In this document: positions 1 to 13,188 of the stretch, one piece after another
How positions within the stretch are numbered: position 1 is the first letter of the stretch
Layout of the letters: every line of letters starts with the position of its first letter
Assembly (NCBI GenBank): GCA_031763025.1
Contig: JASSKH010000009.1
Coordinates: 2,232,001-2,296,000 of the forward strand
Direction of reading: 5' to 3'
DNA from: Macrocystis pyrifera
Lineage: Eukaryota > Sar > Phaeophyceae > Laminariales > Laminariaceae
DNA length: 64,000 bases
The notes under the pieces: model-generated
What the model was told of the DNA's origin: nothing
The model's database searches: none
The model's input: only the letters and a program-made list of their open reading frames with translations
Position numbers and translations under genes: made by a program

Positions 1-34
1 TTCTTTCCGGCACGTCCTCTCCGACCTCTGACCC

Positions 35-124
35 ATGAGGAGGGTCACCTACCCGGCCGCCGTCGCCATTGTGGGGGCCTACGCGGGTGGCTGTATCTGG
101 GACATCGACGGAACGCCCCGATAG
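35..124 (+). CDS. Possible 3'-terminal exon of an unidentified gene
   Basis: A short frame of 29 codons ends in TAG at 122-124. It reads as a plausible protein tail with a small hydrophobic stretch (TYPAAVAIVGAYAGGCIWDI). The AG at 37-38 could be a splice acceptor, so this may be the last exon of a plus-strand gene starting left of the window. An upstream in-frame stop (29-31) means it cannot be read further left without a splice. I do not recognise the protein; a chance frame is equally possible. Confidence 0.25.
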   Translation: MRRVTYPAAVAIVGAYAGGCIWDIDGTPR

Positions 125-1640
125 CACATGCCACCCAGACTTAGTTGAGAACCGCCATCCATAAAAGAATATGCGTGGATACATGAGAGATGTCGCATGT
201 CACCTACAGCCAGCAGCACTTCTGGCGTGTACGCTATCGTACAGCGGCAACAGTAGTGGGGCTGTACTACGTGGCTGCGGAGATGTACAGCTGCAGCAGT
301 ACTGCTACAGCAGCTGCTGTGGCGGCACCTTTCCACGGAGCTGCTCTGTCTGTCATCGCGTACTCCCTGAGTTAGAAGTTATTAATAGTTACACCGCCTT
401 CTACGATTCCGCCGCATTTCGGTTAATCGGCAAGTAATCGTCAGCATTCTGCCGCCTTTGCATTTCTCAGTTCGCTGTTATTATGAAGACACACAATAGC
501 TTCATCTCACACTTGTCAGAGTGGAGGGCGGAGCGCACGCTCTCAATCTCTTGGCATCGAGTCTAAGCCTTCTCCTACTCCTCTACTTTATACTCCCTTC
601 ACGCGAGCCTGCGACCGGCGGCCGTCCAGGCCCCCGGCGTAGCCCCTTGTATATACTAGTATATATTTGGCTACGTTTGAGAATCCTGTTATGCGTGTTG
701 CATTGTGTAGTGTTCCGGTGACTGGGAGGCCTTGGATAATTTTAATCGCCCGTGTTGTGTTGTTTTTGTTTTTCGGTGTGTTCGGATTCGTTTCGATACT
801 CTTTGTGTGCGTGTCGGAGCTCATCTAGGCAAACGGTCGCCCTCGGGCCATTCGCGGTCGGGCGAAGCGGAAGACGGGGCTGTTTCGGCAGGCGGAAAGC
901 TCGGGTGTTTGTCGAAATTATTGCCTCTAAAGGCACCGTTCCGCTGTTAGTGCGTTCACGCTGTGCCTATTTTGGGACTCCAGAGGCGGAAATTGGCGAT
1001 ACAAATGACGATTACAGCAACCATTGTGCCCACTACGTGATTGGGGGATGGTATTGTACAATATTGTGTCCGGGTTACAATGGTTGAATGCAAGGAGCCG
1101 CACGCCACGGGCGCAACATGATCCTACCCGTACAGTAATGCTGGTTGCTCAACCTGTCTGTGGACCGTCGAAAACGCCAACGTGGTACCAGGTAGTTGTT
1201 TTGGTCGGTATCTTGGGATGCCGAAGGGGTTATTGGTTGGGCTTGTGCCGCCGTACAGCACGCCCTGCTCGTATTTGTACTCGTGGCCCAAATACGAACT
1301 CCACAATGATTCGTTCCCAGGGTACCGTGAAGAAAAGTTTCAGACGTGTGGTTGCCTCTTCGTGTTGCGGTATTGCCCGCAAGAGTCTTATCGAAGCACA
1401 CGCGCGACTGGTGCAGCCACCCCCCCTTGTATTAGAAGAGGGGATGAGGGAAATAGACGAATGTGACATGGAGGAGTTTGGTACTCTGGATAGCAGCGAG
1501 AAAACGATCGCTCCTAGGAGATAATTGGTGGCCACAGGCGGCGAAACAGGAAGGGGATACGAATAGCAAAAATAATGTAATATTTGAAAACAACGTAACG
1601 AGCGCCCAAATGTTGGTGTCTCTATTACATTAGGAGTAGG

Positions 1641-1737
1641 AACGGTGCTCCGTCTCGAATGGGATGCGTGGTCAATGGTCAAACGACTAAGGCGAGCGAC
1701 AAATGAGTACGCCCCCCCCCCCCCCCCCCCCCCCCCC
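1641..1737 (+). mobile_element. Poly(C)-tailed dispersed repeat, truncated copy with 26-C tail
   Basis: It aligns to the 3' part of the repeat at 2056-2270 (GTGCTCC, GGGATGCG, ATGGTCAAACGACTA, AATGAGTACG) and ends in 26 consecutive C (1712-1737). Confidence 0.7.
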
Positions 1738-2055
1738 TATATTATATACCTGGTACATGTACATATATAGGTTGGGTTGGCGTCGGTTGGCGACGACGCT
1801 GTAAAACACGCCTCTCACTGCGTGAGCTAGACAGCCAGGGTACCGTTTTTTTTTGTGGCGGTCATCACGGCTGGCGGTCAAGTTAGATCATTTTTGTGCG
1901 GGGAGAACCTATACTCCGCACAAGGGGGATGATCGTATCACGTAGCGTGTATATGGTGAGGCACCTACGAGGAAGTTACATAGTAAACCCATCGTTGTCT
2001 CTGGAAGTGGCCACACCAGAAATTGAATGAATCCATTGATGCTGTCATCGGTATT

Positions 2056-2270
2056 CAAGAAAAGCCGCCTCTAAAACGGTTCTTAGTAGGATACAGCTCA
2101 CCCTTCATGCGACTCGCCGGACGCCTCACCGCGCTTCGCGCTTGGTGCAAGCAATGTCTGCCTGGTCGGTGAAAACCCGACGTGCTCCATCCCAACATTC
2201 TAGAGATGCGAGGGTCTATGGTAATACGACTACGGCCATGCATGATAATGAGTACACCCCCCCTCCCCCC
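2056..2270 (+). mobile_element. Poly(C)-tailed dispersed repeat, longest copy
   Basis: It starts CAAGAAAAGCCGCCTC, contains CGGTTCTTAGTAGGATACAG and GATGCGAGGGTCTATGG, and ends GAGTACACCCCCCCTCCCCCC. It matches 52697-52906 over its whole length. No coding frame and no clear Pol III boxes. Confidence 0.85.
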
Positions 2271-2814
2271 TCAGACCTATCCAGACAAGCGTGGCGCATA
2301 CCATGAATATAGCAATGTGGCGAAGGTGGTCATTTAGCTTTCTGGTACACCTTATCTGTTGGACTGTTGGAGTTCGATCCTGCGGCGTCAAATCTTTGGT
2401 AATTCATCCAGTTCTGGAAAACGACGCCGTTCACAATTCGTTAAGCGTATCAGTGTGTCGTAGCATGGTGAGACTTTTCTCCACCAAGATAATATGCTTT
2501 CACTTAACCTTACCCTTCGAACCGAAAAACTTATCCCACGCTAATTACCAGGTAGTGTCTGCAAAAACAAGTAGTGGCGGTTATTGAGGGGTTGAGGTAG
2601 TTTACCCCTACCGAGGGAAAAAATCCCTTTCCAAAACGCCTACTAGGTGCGTGATGGGTGATCGTACTCTCCGACCGAAAGGTTAATCGAGGCACAACCG
2701 ATATTTTCGACGTGGTGACTCTCTGCTACTGCCCCCTCCCCCTTCCCCTCTCCCCTGCTCTTTCCGCCACTACCCCCCTCCCACCTCCCCCCCCCCTGTT
2801 GCGCGCTATTTCAG

Positions 2815-5800
2815 GCATTCGAGGTGTTCCCCAGCGACAATGACATGTGCTTCTGGAAAGCCATCGTCACGGGCCCAGAGTCTACCCCCTACAAGGGAGG
2901 ATGTTGGATGCTCAACGTGTACTTTCCGCCCAGCTACCCTTCTGTTGCTCCCGACATTCGCTTCAACACCCCCATCCGGCACTGCAACATCAACGCCCAC
3001 GGGAGGGTGAGAGAGGGGAGGGAGAAAATGTGTATCGACTGGAATAATAAAACCACGGTTCGGGGATTAGCGCACCACTCCGCCTATACAGCAGTGTAGG
3101 CCCACGAATTAGTAAAACCCCATATATACTGGACGTCAGGCTCACCTTGTGGGAGATGTTAATAAATTGGGACTGTTTGGGCGCACAAATAAGAAACAGG
3201 CCGGTAAAAAGGTCAGCCTCACTCTTTGGGGAACGTTTAAGAAATTTGGATTGAGAAATCGTGCTCAGCGGCGAGCGCTTACACTACTGTATATATTACA
3301 CTTCTCCCATCCGTACTATAGTAGCCTACCGTACGTACATACCGTACATATAACACGCAAGATAGCGCACCCCGCGGACGATTTGTTTTTTCTAAGATGG
3401 TTTTCTTGATAACGGGGAGAGTAAAAAAAAACGACGAGCGTTGCGCTCATGGAAATATCTCGTGCCCCCATTGTTATCGAGAGAATGAACTCGGAAACTC
3501 ATCCCTGCTCGCGGGGGGGTGTACATGATATCATGCATGGCCGTAGTCGTATGACCATAGACCCTCGCATCCCTACAATGCCGGGACGGAGCACGTCAAG
3601 TTTTCATCGACCAGGGGGGGGTGAACTTGCGTGTTTTACGGTGTGGTCAAGGTTACTCAAGGTTGGTGTCCACAAGTTAAAGTTCAAGCCTTTCTCAGAG
3701 TAGGCGTTTTTTGTTGGCGGGAACCTACCCTGGTATTAAACAACAGCCGCAAGAGCTGCAACCAGTGGATTCCGCTTCCTGACGGGTGCTGCAAATTGAA
3801 AATGTGGCGCGCGCCAAGAGGCACAGACACATAAAAGGAACGAGACATGATACTTTTTAGAGCGCCCAGATTGAAGTTGACAGACGATACAGATGTGGAA
3901 ATATGATGCGCTTAAGCTTTTGCTTTTCACCCAGTCCTTAAAAACAATTAATCAGAAATAGCGACCTATGTACGTATGTATCTCTCGTTTTCTGGGCTTG
4001 TCCCACACCAGCTTTGTACGAGGGGGAGCACCCTCGGATTCGGTGATTCACCCGACAGCAGAGTGCATTTCCTCGCCAAGACGCAGTACACGCGCTAAAC
4101 ATTACTATTCCCTGCCGAAAGTTTACTCCGTACTATTTTAGATTGATACCATTACCCCCCTCCCCCTTGACACGCAGGTGTGCCACTCCCTCCTCGACCG
4201 GTCGTGGACCCCAAACACGTCTGTGTCGTCGATCCTGGGCTGCGTGTACGGACTGCTGCTCTACCCAGACCACGACGACCCCCTAGATTCCACCCTGACA
4301 CTGCAGATGTATGATTCCAACGGGGAATACGAGGCGGCCATCATCGAGCACGTCAAGGCCCACGCTAGGCGAGATAAATGTTTTACTTCGGACTGCTGTA
4401 TAATTTGTTGATTGTTGTCGTTTGTCTGCGATGCATGATTCCACTGCCCAGAGCAACAACAATGTGCACGACATCGCGCAGAGTTCCCGCTCTCGTGCTC
4501 CGATGCACAGCAATTCTTTTCTCGGAAACAACTCACTGTGTGGGTGTGGGTGTGTTGTGTTTTTTTTCACAGTCAGCAACATCGTTTTTTCGTTCGCGCT
4601 GTGTGATTGCAGTGCGCTGTATGATTGCGCTACCACGAGCATCGCGGTGCTTTCTCCGCGTTTAGAGCTCAAGATGGCCGGTCCCCAGACTTTAGAGCTG
4701 TGCGTTTCGTTTTATTGCGTCGACCTACCTAACATATAGTTATCACAGTCCCGCGCATATGCTTGGAAAAGTACGATGGGGCTCACAACGTCGCTACGGG
4801 CGAGCAGCGGAAGTTGATGTCTTATTATTATGTACCGGTATGTGACTGCTATGTACCGCGTTGAGCACGCCAACATCAATTTAATTGATTTGTCGCCACA
4901 CAGGGCCAGTGGCTGTAATGTTTTCGGTGGCAAGGTTCTTATGACTGCCCCGCTCTGGCCTCGAACAATGGCACAGTACGTACCCAACGCCACCCGCCGA
5001 CCGCTCTGTACACCGCTCTCGCTAAGGCTGTGAGTTGGCGGACTCTTAATTTGCCTACTATGCTCGTATATACATATAAATATGTACAGTACATAGTCAG
5101 TTGTTTGGCTAGGTATTACTATTAATATATAGTTAGTACGGTGGTGTCTGCGCATTTTATTTTTGTTCATCTAGTCGGAAATTTTGTCGTAACTGAAAAC
5201 CTTCGGACATGGGTGTAAAGGGAAACGAAAAAAAACGCTAAATAGAGGATTCTTCTGTTGGAAACGAACACACTTGCAGCAGCGGCAGCACTTGCAGAGC
5301 GAACAGAAGTCGTGCAAGCAGCAGTGCCTACCTGCAGCGGCCAGCAGCAGCAAGCAGCAGCAAGCTACAGGAGCAGTAAGCAACACCAAACACCAACAGG
5401 CAAAAGTGCGGTCTATCCTGCGCTCCTCGACACTCGCTGTGCAAGCAACGCCGCCACAACAGGAAGATCGCCCTCCATCTTCGTTGTCCCCTCTGCCCAA
5501 GAAGGGGTCGTAGCGGCGAAGACCAGGGGCGTGGCAGCAAGGGCGCACGCGCTTGCAGCAGCTGCAAGCAGCAGCAGCGCTTGCAACAGCGCGTGCAGCA
5601 TTGCTTGCAGCAGTTTTTTATGCAGCGGAGCTTGCTTGCAGCAATGCTTGCTTGACGCAGTGTTTGCTTGCCGCAGCGCTTGCAGCAACAGCACTGCTGC
5701 AGTAAGCAGCACTTGCAACAGTAAGCAGCGCACTTACTTGCAGCAGCATACTACATACAGTAGCAGTAGGCCGTGACGTGCAGCAACAGCTGCAGCAGCA

Positions 5801-8800
5801 AGCAGCAGCGACGGTAATTCTTCTCGCAAAATCCCGCCGGTAGCAGACATGACCCGAGACCATTCTCGGAGCAAGCTTGGCCAATCCCAAGCGTCTGAAG
5901 AGTTGTCGGCGAACAGAGTGCAGCGGTCGATCTCATATCACATAACTATGGCTCTAATATAAGATGCTATCCACAAATGCATAAGTTCGTCAAATTCGTG
6001 CAAATTTGAATGGTGCTTTTGAATAGTCGTCGGTAACAGGAGAATCGATAAGCAATTTTTCATGTAAATTTTTATTCTGCGCAGAAACCGTAGTTGCGTG
6101 CTGAGATTTGCGGAGTTCTTCGTTTTTTTTTTTGCCTTTGACTGGCGCGTTTTCGGCTCAGATTTGTGTTTTTTTTGTACTCATAGCGGGAAGACCCAAA
6201 AAATCATTCAAGGTTGGCTTGCTTTGCTTCGTCACCCAACTATTACGGGGGGGATCCAGAGCGGTCAGAACCTCACGATGGACCCTCTATGTTAACACTC
6301 CGTATTTGGTGCGGATTACTACTGTACGTTCCCCCGAAATAATGAAGTGATGAGCGATAACTAGCCGTGAAGTCCAGCCGAGTCACAACCCTAGCTCTCG
6401 CACGACGTTTCGTCCCTCCAGCAAGCCGCGGAAGGTGTGGGTGACGGAGCTGGAGGCCGAGGGTATGTCGGAAGAGGACAGACTGCCCCCGTGCTTGAGG
6501 GCTCTGGATGAAGCTGAGAATGCTCTTAAGTCGGGCCGCTTGGACGAGGTTAGTTTTTTGGGGAATCGGTAACGATGGGATGAACGGCAACGTTTCTGCT
6601 TTTTGCGCTGCCACTCTTCTTGACTAGTTGTTCGGGGTACGGTGGCTGACTGAACACCTGTGTCGGTTTGGAGTACAGGTTTCATCTGGGTCGATTGAGA
6701 GGTAGACAGGTTTAATTGAATTGAAACTTCTGTCTGTTGTGATTCGATTTTGTGGAGGGTACCAGTTTTTGTTTCGTGAAGCCCCCAAGGTGACTCTTGG
6801 AACTCCACTTTTTTTTTGTGTCCGCCAGAAGCAGTTATAATATGACCCTTTTATACTCCAAACACCTGCAAAGAATTGTCCGCTCTCATTCTAAGTTGTT
6901 TCCGTCTTGAGATGATTGAGCCCGCGAGTTGACTCTTGAAATATCGTTAGTTTTGTGTGCACGCCGTATTTTGCGTTAGTAACCATTTTATCACCGCCAA
7001 CATTAGTCCACTCTAATTATTTCACATATATATATATGCAGTTAGGTTAATGCAGCCTTACATGTGTGTTACATCAATACGTTCTTGAACAGCAGTGGGG
7101 TTGGAATAATCTACGACCCTGATGACTAACGTGGGGCTAATGACCATTGAGTGGAGGCGGGTAGGTGTGCCCAATGCCCTCTATCAGTGAAAAATATAGC
7201 CGTTGTCTGCGGTGCATGCAATTCTGGAGCCGTTTCACGCTGGTGCTCAACGCGTTAACCCCCTTGTGTATAGCATGGATGTACTTAAAAACACGATTAG
7301 GTTTCTTCATAGAGGCCCTTGCCCCATTACTATGATCCCTATTAAATGATGACATTAGAATTTCACCCGGGTTTTCGGAACACAGGTTACTTGGAATAGT
7401 AGTGGCGGATGTTTTTGTAGTATAGTCATGCTTCATACCCTTTTTTCCCCTTCGAGTGCGCACCACATGTTGAGAGCCAAACTACGTGGAATTATGGTTA
7501 GATCATCTACGGCTTTTCCTGCCGCTATGAAATGATCTGCAGAATCTGTGTGACACAGATCGACACCAGTTCTCACAAAGGGAGTCAACCTTGAACTTAG
7601 ACTATTGTATAGGGTTTTGCGTGGCGGTCGCCGCTCAGCACATTTTCGTCATCCAAAGTTCTTTGCGTCCGTCAACAAGCGTTGGATACGTTTTGCGGCG
7701 GTACAAGGGTCAAGACCGGTCCTTTCTATAGAGCCCCCAATCAGATTTTCCAACCCCTGCGCGGATGAACAGCCTTTCGCACGACAGATCCCGACCTACA
7801 GCAGTAGGTCATCTAGATCATGTAAATATTCTACTTACTGTTATGAGATGCTGTGCAGTAGTTGTATCGTACAGATTCAACCCAGGATGCATGTGCTCCA
7901 ACATGCAGATGATACGGCTCTCACTCGTCAACATGATCTACGCATATCTTGCAGACCATAGAGGTCAGGAATTTCCATACATATGTGTCTTTCCTCACTG
8001 GTCTAGACAGCGAATAGGGATTTCATTTGTCTGACGATGCAACATTTTGACCTGAAACGACTTTTTTCGCAGGCGAGGCAGGAGGCGTGGGTGGCGGCGG
8101 TCTTGGCAGCTGGCGGACCCGCGGCCATCACGGTAGGCCCTTCCATCGCTAACAAGCAGCACGAAGCTCACCTTCCGGCCCTCGAGGTCGCCCGTGCCTC
8201 CGCGTGCATGGTGGTTGCTTGGGCGGCACTGAAGGAGCCTATTCCGAAGCTTGACGAAGCCGAGGGTATCGTGGCAAAAGCTCGCCGCCACAACGCCGAA
8301 AGGTGTGGTGGTGGTGGTGGTGGTTGGTGATTGCCAACGAGGTAGATGTGTCCGCAAATGTTGAACTTACTGCTGGGCTCTATTGTCGACACTAATTCCT
8401 GATCGCTCCGTCTCTCTTTCGCACTCTCCGTACTTACGATGAGCTGATACACCGTGTTTTATGGGCGGACTCTTTAGACCTGTGCTTACGGTTTGGGCAC
8501 AACATTTGTGGGAATCAGCGTAAAATAATGTTTGCCGCAGTACACGGGTTCGCGCCCCCCCCCCCCCTCCCCCCCTGACCCGTATTTCAAAAGTGAAGCA
8601 TCGTGTGCGTGTACAGCGTATGATGCATTGTCCGGTGATATATTTAATGTGTGTGAGGATGGCGCAAGGGAATCTGTTTTACTTTCGGACCGATGTTTTT
8701 GGTGAGGTATGGGCAGCCGCCGCACGCACCCTCCCGCAGCGTTTGCACTACGGCGCCCACCTTCTTTGTGTGTGTGCTTTGGGACCTTGCGTGTGTCTCT

Positions 8801-10565
8801 CTGTTTTTTTCAACAGGGGTTTGATTGTGTACGCCTTGCCAAGGTACAGATGTTTATTTTGTTCCTCTACCTTGCGGTCCGCGTGCTTGGTATACGTGAG
8901 TAGTATGTTTATTTGGATGTTTGTACTCTTCCGGCGGATGGGCAACGATGTAGCTCAACCTCACGACACTTCCACAGTAGTCGTCAGCTGTTTCTTGTGT
9001 CGGTTCAACTCAGTTGTCGAACACAATGTTGCCACCAAGGCTTTTAATACCTCTTGTATCTACTGTAGTCTGATTGATCTGGTGTTTCTTGCCGTTGTTC
9101 CTGTCTACAACACGTCAAGCGCAAAATAAGAACGTGGCCACAAGCAAGGGCGGGTACGAACGTTTAACCACAATCGCCTCCAACCCTTGCGTTGCCACGT
9201 TGTTGCGATGTCCTGCGCGCGTACGCAGCTCGGACGCTGGCGCTTGCCTCGCGAAGGTGGCCCAACTGCGGTGGAAGGCTTGTGTGCCCGGGTCCCGGTT
9301 GGGGATTGCGAGACTCAGGGAAGCCATCACACGGCAAACATCGTACCTGCATATGGCAGACATTAAGTCGGGCACCATGGAGGGTGAGGGCGTGTTTCCC
9401 GTCTGCCACTCTTGTTCGCACGGCCTATCGCGCAGGTTGTGGTGTAAGAGGTGGACGTCTTGTTCATGAAATCTGCGAACTTTCTGAAAGCGTGCTGTCG
9501 TGTGCGACCTAACGAATGCTGCTGGTGCGTTTCATGTTCACCTGCGTGTTGGGAGAAGCTGATTAACAAGGCGGGGTATGATATTCTGAGTATCAAATTG
9601 ACTTAGGGGGAAAGTTCTGGTCGCACGCTCGATCGGCGGTTGATTGTGGGACAAGTGTGAGAAGTTTCCGTGTATTTCTGTGTGGTGTGTTTCACTCTAT
9701 ATTTTACCCTTCACGGAGAAGAAATACCGTCCTGTTTTTATGGTACGCCAAACGTGTCTAGTTCCTGCGCATGATGGAGTGTTCTGGCCGCATGCAACGA
9801 GATTGTGCTGAAGTGCCCATTGCCAAAGTAAATTATGGCCATCATTTCGTTTTACCCTCTTGCGAGCCTCGGGAAGCCACTCTGCGGTTATTAGAGCAAG
9901 TTCAGGTCTGCCAGGAAAGGTGTCAATCAAGGTGGAAATATCGCCTCAGGCACGCCGACTTTCTACAGTTTTGTCTTGGGGTCCTTGATACCGCACTCAC
10001 CATCGGAACGTTGGAAACGAACACAGCACTCTATGAACCGTTTATATTTTTATATGGCTGGATCCATCAACGGTGCAATGCCGTTATGATAGCGTGGGTA
10101 CATTTTGGGCTTTCTGTGGCGGCGCTTGGTTGTTATTTTGATAGTTAGCAATTTTGCGCGAAGTGTAATATTGGCTGGAAGAGCGGGTGAGAGCGTATCC
10201 TGAGTACGATTCATCTAAACGTAGGATATGTTCCTCCCCTCCATCTCCCTCCCCTATCGCCTGCTGCTCGTCTCCGCGTTTCCTCGAATCTCTCAACACC
10301 GCCGGTACCGATCATCGATGGTTACCATTTACTTATTTTTCTTGTGTCGCACTCTGCAATGCCGGTACCGGTCAATCGGTGGCGTTCAAAATTCGGGTGC
10401 TCTCTGGTCTCGCATCTTGCAACCTTTCCCGATTGTCATTTTGGCACCGCGACACCAGAGGCGAGGAAAGACCTAGTTTACCTTCAGACCGAGCTCGAGC
10501 GTCTGGTCCCGGCCAGCGGACTGAGCGCTGTCAACACTGATTCCAGGGGCATTTTCGGCTGGTAA
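2815..10565 (+). CDS. Ubiquitin-conjugating enzyme (E2/UBC domain) with C-terminal extension, 5' end not resolved
   Basis: Six exons: 2815-3006, 4178-4368, 6422-6548, 8073-8302, 9229-9383, 10459-10565. All junction phases agree and give 333 residues plus TAA. The first two carry the E2 core: FWKAIVTGPESTPYKGG, the YFPPSYPS stretch, RHCNIN in place of the usual HPNI(N), and GRVCHSLLDRSWTP, where the Cys just after the first junction is the expected thioester cysteine. LGCVYGLLLYPDHDDPLD follows. E2s accept ubiquitin from E1 on this Cys and pass it to substrates or E3s. The CHS context recalls UBC domains inside larger proteins (inference from memory). The last four exons add about 205 helical, Ala-rich residues with no domain I recognise, ending near DSRGIFGW. 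Intron 2 (4369-6421) has a GC donor (AG|GCGAGA), supported by phase and by the restored HASKPRKVW reading. Confidence 0.88.
3513..3614 (-). mobile_element. Poly(C)-tailed dispersed repeat, 5'-truncated copy
   Basis: Reverse orientation in E2 intron 1. It keeps only the 3' half, from CCTGGTCGATGAAAAC to ATGCATGATATCATGTAC followed by the C-run. Confidence 0.85.
5268..5806 (+). repeat. CAG/GCA-rich low-complexity tract
   Basis: Imperfect AGCAGCAGC/TTGCAGCA repeats fill about 540 bp in E2 intron 2. Long frames across it on both strands are Ala/Cys/Ser/Gln-rich products of the repeat, not genes. Confidence 0.85.
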
Positions 10566-13188
10566 ATGGGAAACTGTCATGCGGAGCAGCACTGGACAAG
10601 GACGGATGACCCGAGACATTATAGGAAGAAAAACTACATGCCGGTGGAAGGGCCAACAGCAGCAACGCAGAGGTCACCACCACGCCTGTGTTGTGGGCGT
10701 TGAGCAAGTTCTTAAGCCTAAGACAAAGTTAGACCGTGAACGGCACAGCCTGCGCGGGAAAAACAAAAAATGCCATCAATGGCGGCACATGGCGGTTGAG
10801 TACAACGGATGGTGAATGCCTCGGCCTTCGTGCCAAAGCAGCTCGTTGGTGATGGTGGTGGTGGGGGGGGTAGAGTAGTTAGTTTCACGAGTCCCACGAG
10901 TGAAAGGACAGTTGTGTGTGTAATATTGATATAGATGTGGACCTGAGAGTCGAAGCTGGCACCAAAGGGGGTGAAAAAAAACACCCGTCGGGCCACGTGA
11001 CCTCGTTGGCAGTGGTGGGAGGAATAATATATACTGGCAGCTGAGCCTAACGTTGTAGTTGTAGGTCTACGCGAGTATAGGTACGAGCTTACGTTGTCGG
11101 TGCAAGGCACCGATGTATGCGTAGTGTGCATGCGGTGCTACGTGAGAAGATGATAATATGGGGTGCTGCTACATTGTTTTGGCGTTGTTCCTACTTTGAC
11201 CTCTGTTGTGTGGTGCATGATGTGAGATTAAAGCCTGAAGGACAGACTGCGGTCGTGACAGCAGCAGACTCGATTAAAGATTTCGTGGTAGAACAGGAGG
11301 CTTGCGCTATCGACACGTGGGTTCTCGCGATGATTGCTCAGTACGAGCCTCTGCAACAGCGCGTGATTGTGCTTTCGGTCGAGTCGCGATTTCGGAGGGC
11401 TGGGCGCTCATGGCTTTTCTCTTGCGGGACACGTGGGTTCTTGCGCTTGCTGACATTTTGCGATAGAGCATGATCATGTTTTCGGTCGGGTCGTGATGTT
11501 GGAGTGCTGGGCGCGTACGATTTTTCTCTTGCGGTGCTGGAGGACCTCGCCGCGTATTGCTGTTGCCGAACGTGGAATGGAGAGCGCGATAACATGAAGC
11601 GAGTGCATGTTCAACTGCTGTAGGTGTTCTGAAGATGCGAGCTGGCACATGAAAAGCCGATAGATACGCGCAAGCAAGCGCATGTCCAACCTCTGCAAGT
11701 TCTATCGAGGATTCGGGCTGGGATATTCACGTGTGGTTAGCTGGTTGTGCTTACAGCGCGTACAAGAGCTTCTGGCATGCATCTACCTCGTTATGTGTTG
11801 CCGTGCCAATAGCATGGGGAGGCTTTGTTTGACTCATACATTGGTGCGGCTGTCATTTGAAAACCGATGCCGACTCAACACGATGATGTTTGATTACCCG
11901 ATCGCATGGAGTCTACCAAGAATATTAATACATACCCTCCTCGCCCCGGGTGGTGATTGGTTTTCACATCAACGTATCGCCACAACGAGTCCGTCGTCAC
12001 GAGACATGCCCCAAACATTCTGGAGGGGAAAAATAAGGCAAAGCAGGAACAGGGTGTTGCCATGGACCACCGACCACAACACTAACGTAGACCAAAGCTA
12101 AGAAGAGTCGAAATCGCAAAAACTACCCTATGGCAAAACAACACAAAAATCGTCGATACTCGAAGTCACCGTCCAACAGGTACATGTCGGATCCGCATCA
12201 GAGGCCATCTGGTAATTCAATTCCATTCATGTCATCCGAGAGGGAATGGGCCCCAATACAAGTCGGGGCTGTGGTCTTATAAAGGCCATTATACCCATCA
12301 ACAGCTACGTAAACCGCCACGCCCGTGGACTCAAGTCGCACCGATTTCTACAACAGAGATTCTCAGTCGAAACTTGAGTTTCCGTGAAAGTCGCCACTAA
12401 TCTACAGCGGAAGAAACGGAAATCTGGGTGCAAAGTTCACGTTTCGGCGGTCATGGGCAACACCGTATGGCTCATGAGATATGGTAGTCGTGCAAGTCCT
12501 CTGGCACACCGGACCTTCGCGGTGAAGAGTCCTCTTCGCCAGCTACCCGCGCACCGTCCTCTTCGTTTGCTGTCGCCCTGAGCCACTCTGGGTGCTCGTC
12601 CTCAACCTATAAACACAGGCGTACAAATGGCGAAACGCATGCAGTATGGTGCGTCAAGATGTTTTCGTCAAGACGGCACACATTCACAACAGGTGTACCA
12701 GGTATGCAACAAAAATGCTTGTGGCGGTTCTCTGCCCACGAGCCGACGCGAGAAACAACAATCGCGCCTACTGCGTCATGCCCGTCGCCCGCCATACAAC
12801 TATCTCTCTGTTAGCTTGAAAGCGTGACCCGCAAGCCGCACTCAATGAGCACTCCCGCCCCCACCCCAACCATGCAGATACGCCACATCCTTCACTTGGC
12901 GGAACGTATCGCACTGCCGAGGAAAATAAGCCCGTGGACTTTTCGAGCAGAGGTGGAGTATATGGCATAGCCCGCATACTGCTTTACACGTCGCGTAGCC
13001 AGAAGACAATGATACGCGGTCTTTGATTATGGTGATTTCCAATATATGAATCATTTACGTACACAAGACTCCGAATCAATCTCAACACAACGCTTCGGCA
13101 TAAGTTTCATTGCTGTGACTAGCGGACACGACGATGACACTGCGCAGACAAACATGTATACTCACACCCGCAATGCAAAGAGCTCAGC
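10566..13188. other. Intergenic between convergent genes
   Basis: This lies between the stop of the E2 gene and the 3' end of the pseudouridine synthase gene, which point toward each other. No frame here shows family motifs with consistent splice sites. It contains one degenerate direct duplication (about 11361-11570) and a GGT/G-rich tract near 10850-10870. Both 3' UTRs should fall here. Confidence 0.6.
11361..11575 (+). repeat. Degenerate direct duplication, ~107-bp spacing
   Basis: TGTGCTTTCGGTCGAGTCG...GGGCTGGGCGC...TTTTCTCTTGCGG near 11367-11430 recurs as CATGTTTTCGGTCGGGTCG...GTGCTGGGCGC...TTTTTCTCTTGCGG near 11474-11540. Confidence 0.65.

Larger units (their letters stand above)
125..2814. 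other. No resolved gene; 5' region of the E2 gene and two repeat copies
   Basis: The missing N-terminal exon(s) of the E2 gene must lie here or further left, since the exon at 2815 starts in the middle of the UBC fold, but I could not place them. The best candidate is an acidic reading frame around 1381-1520 (EEGMREIDECDMEEFG), which is weak. The stretch also holds two copies of the poly(C)-tailed dispersed repeat (1641-1737 and 2056-2270) and a pyrimidine-rich tract at 2730-2800 leading into the E2 acceptor. Confidence 0.4.

Noticed and set aside
2340..2400. tRNA-like B box (GTTCGATCC) with an A-box-like element upstream
   Set aside because: The T-arm and acceptor stem do not pair and no anticodon arm could be drawn. 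A similar GGTTCGATCC at 53490 also fails to fold as tRNA.
5258..5776. Long Ala/Ser/Gln- and Cys-rich frames on both strands
   Set aside because: They are produced by the CAG/GCA repeat tract in E2 intron 2, which is open in several frames at once.
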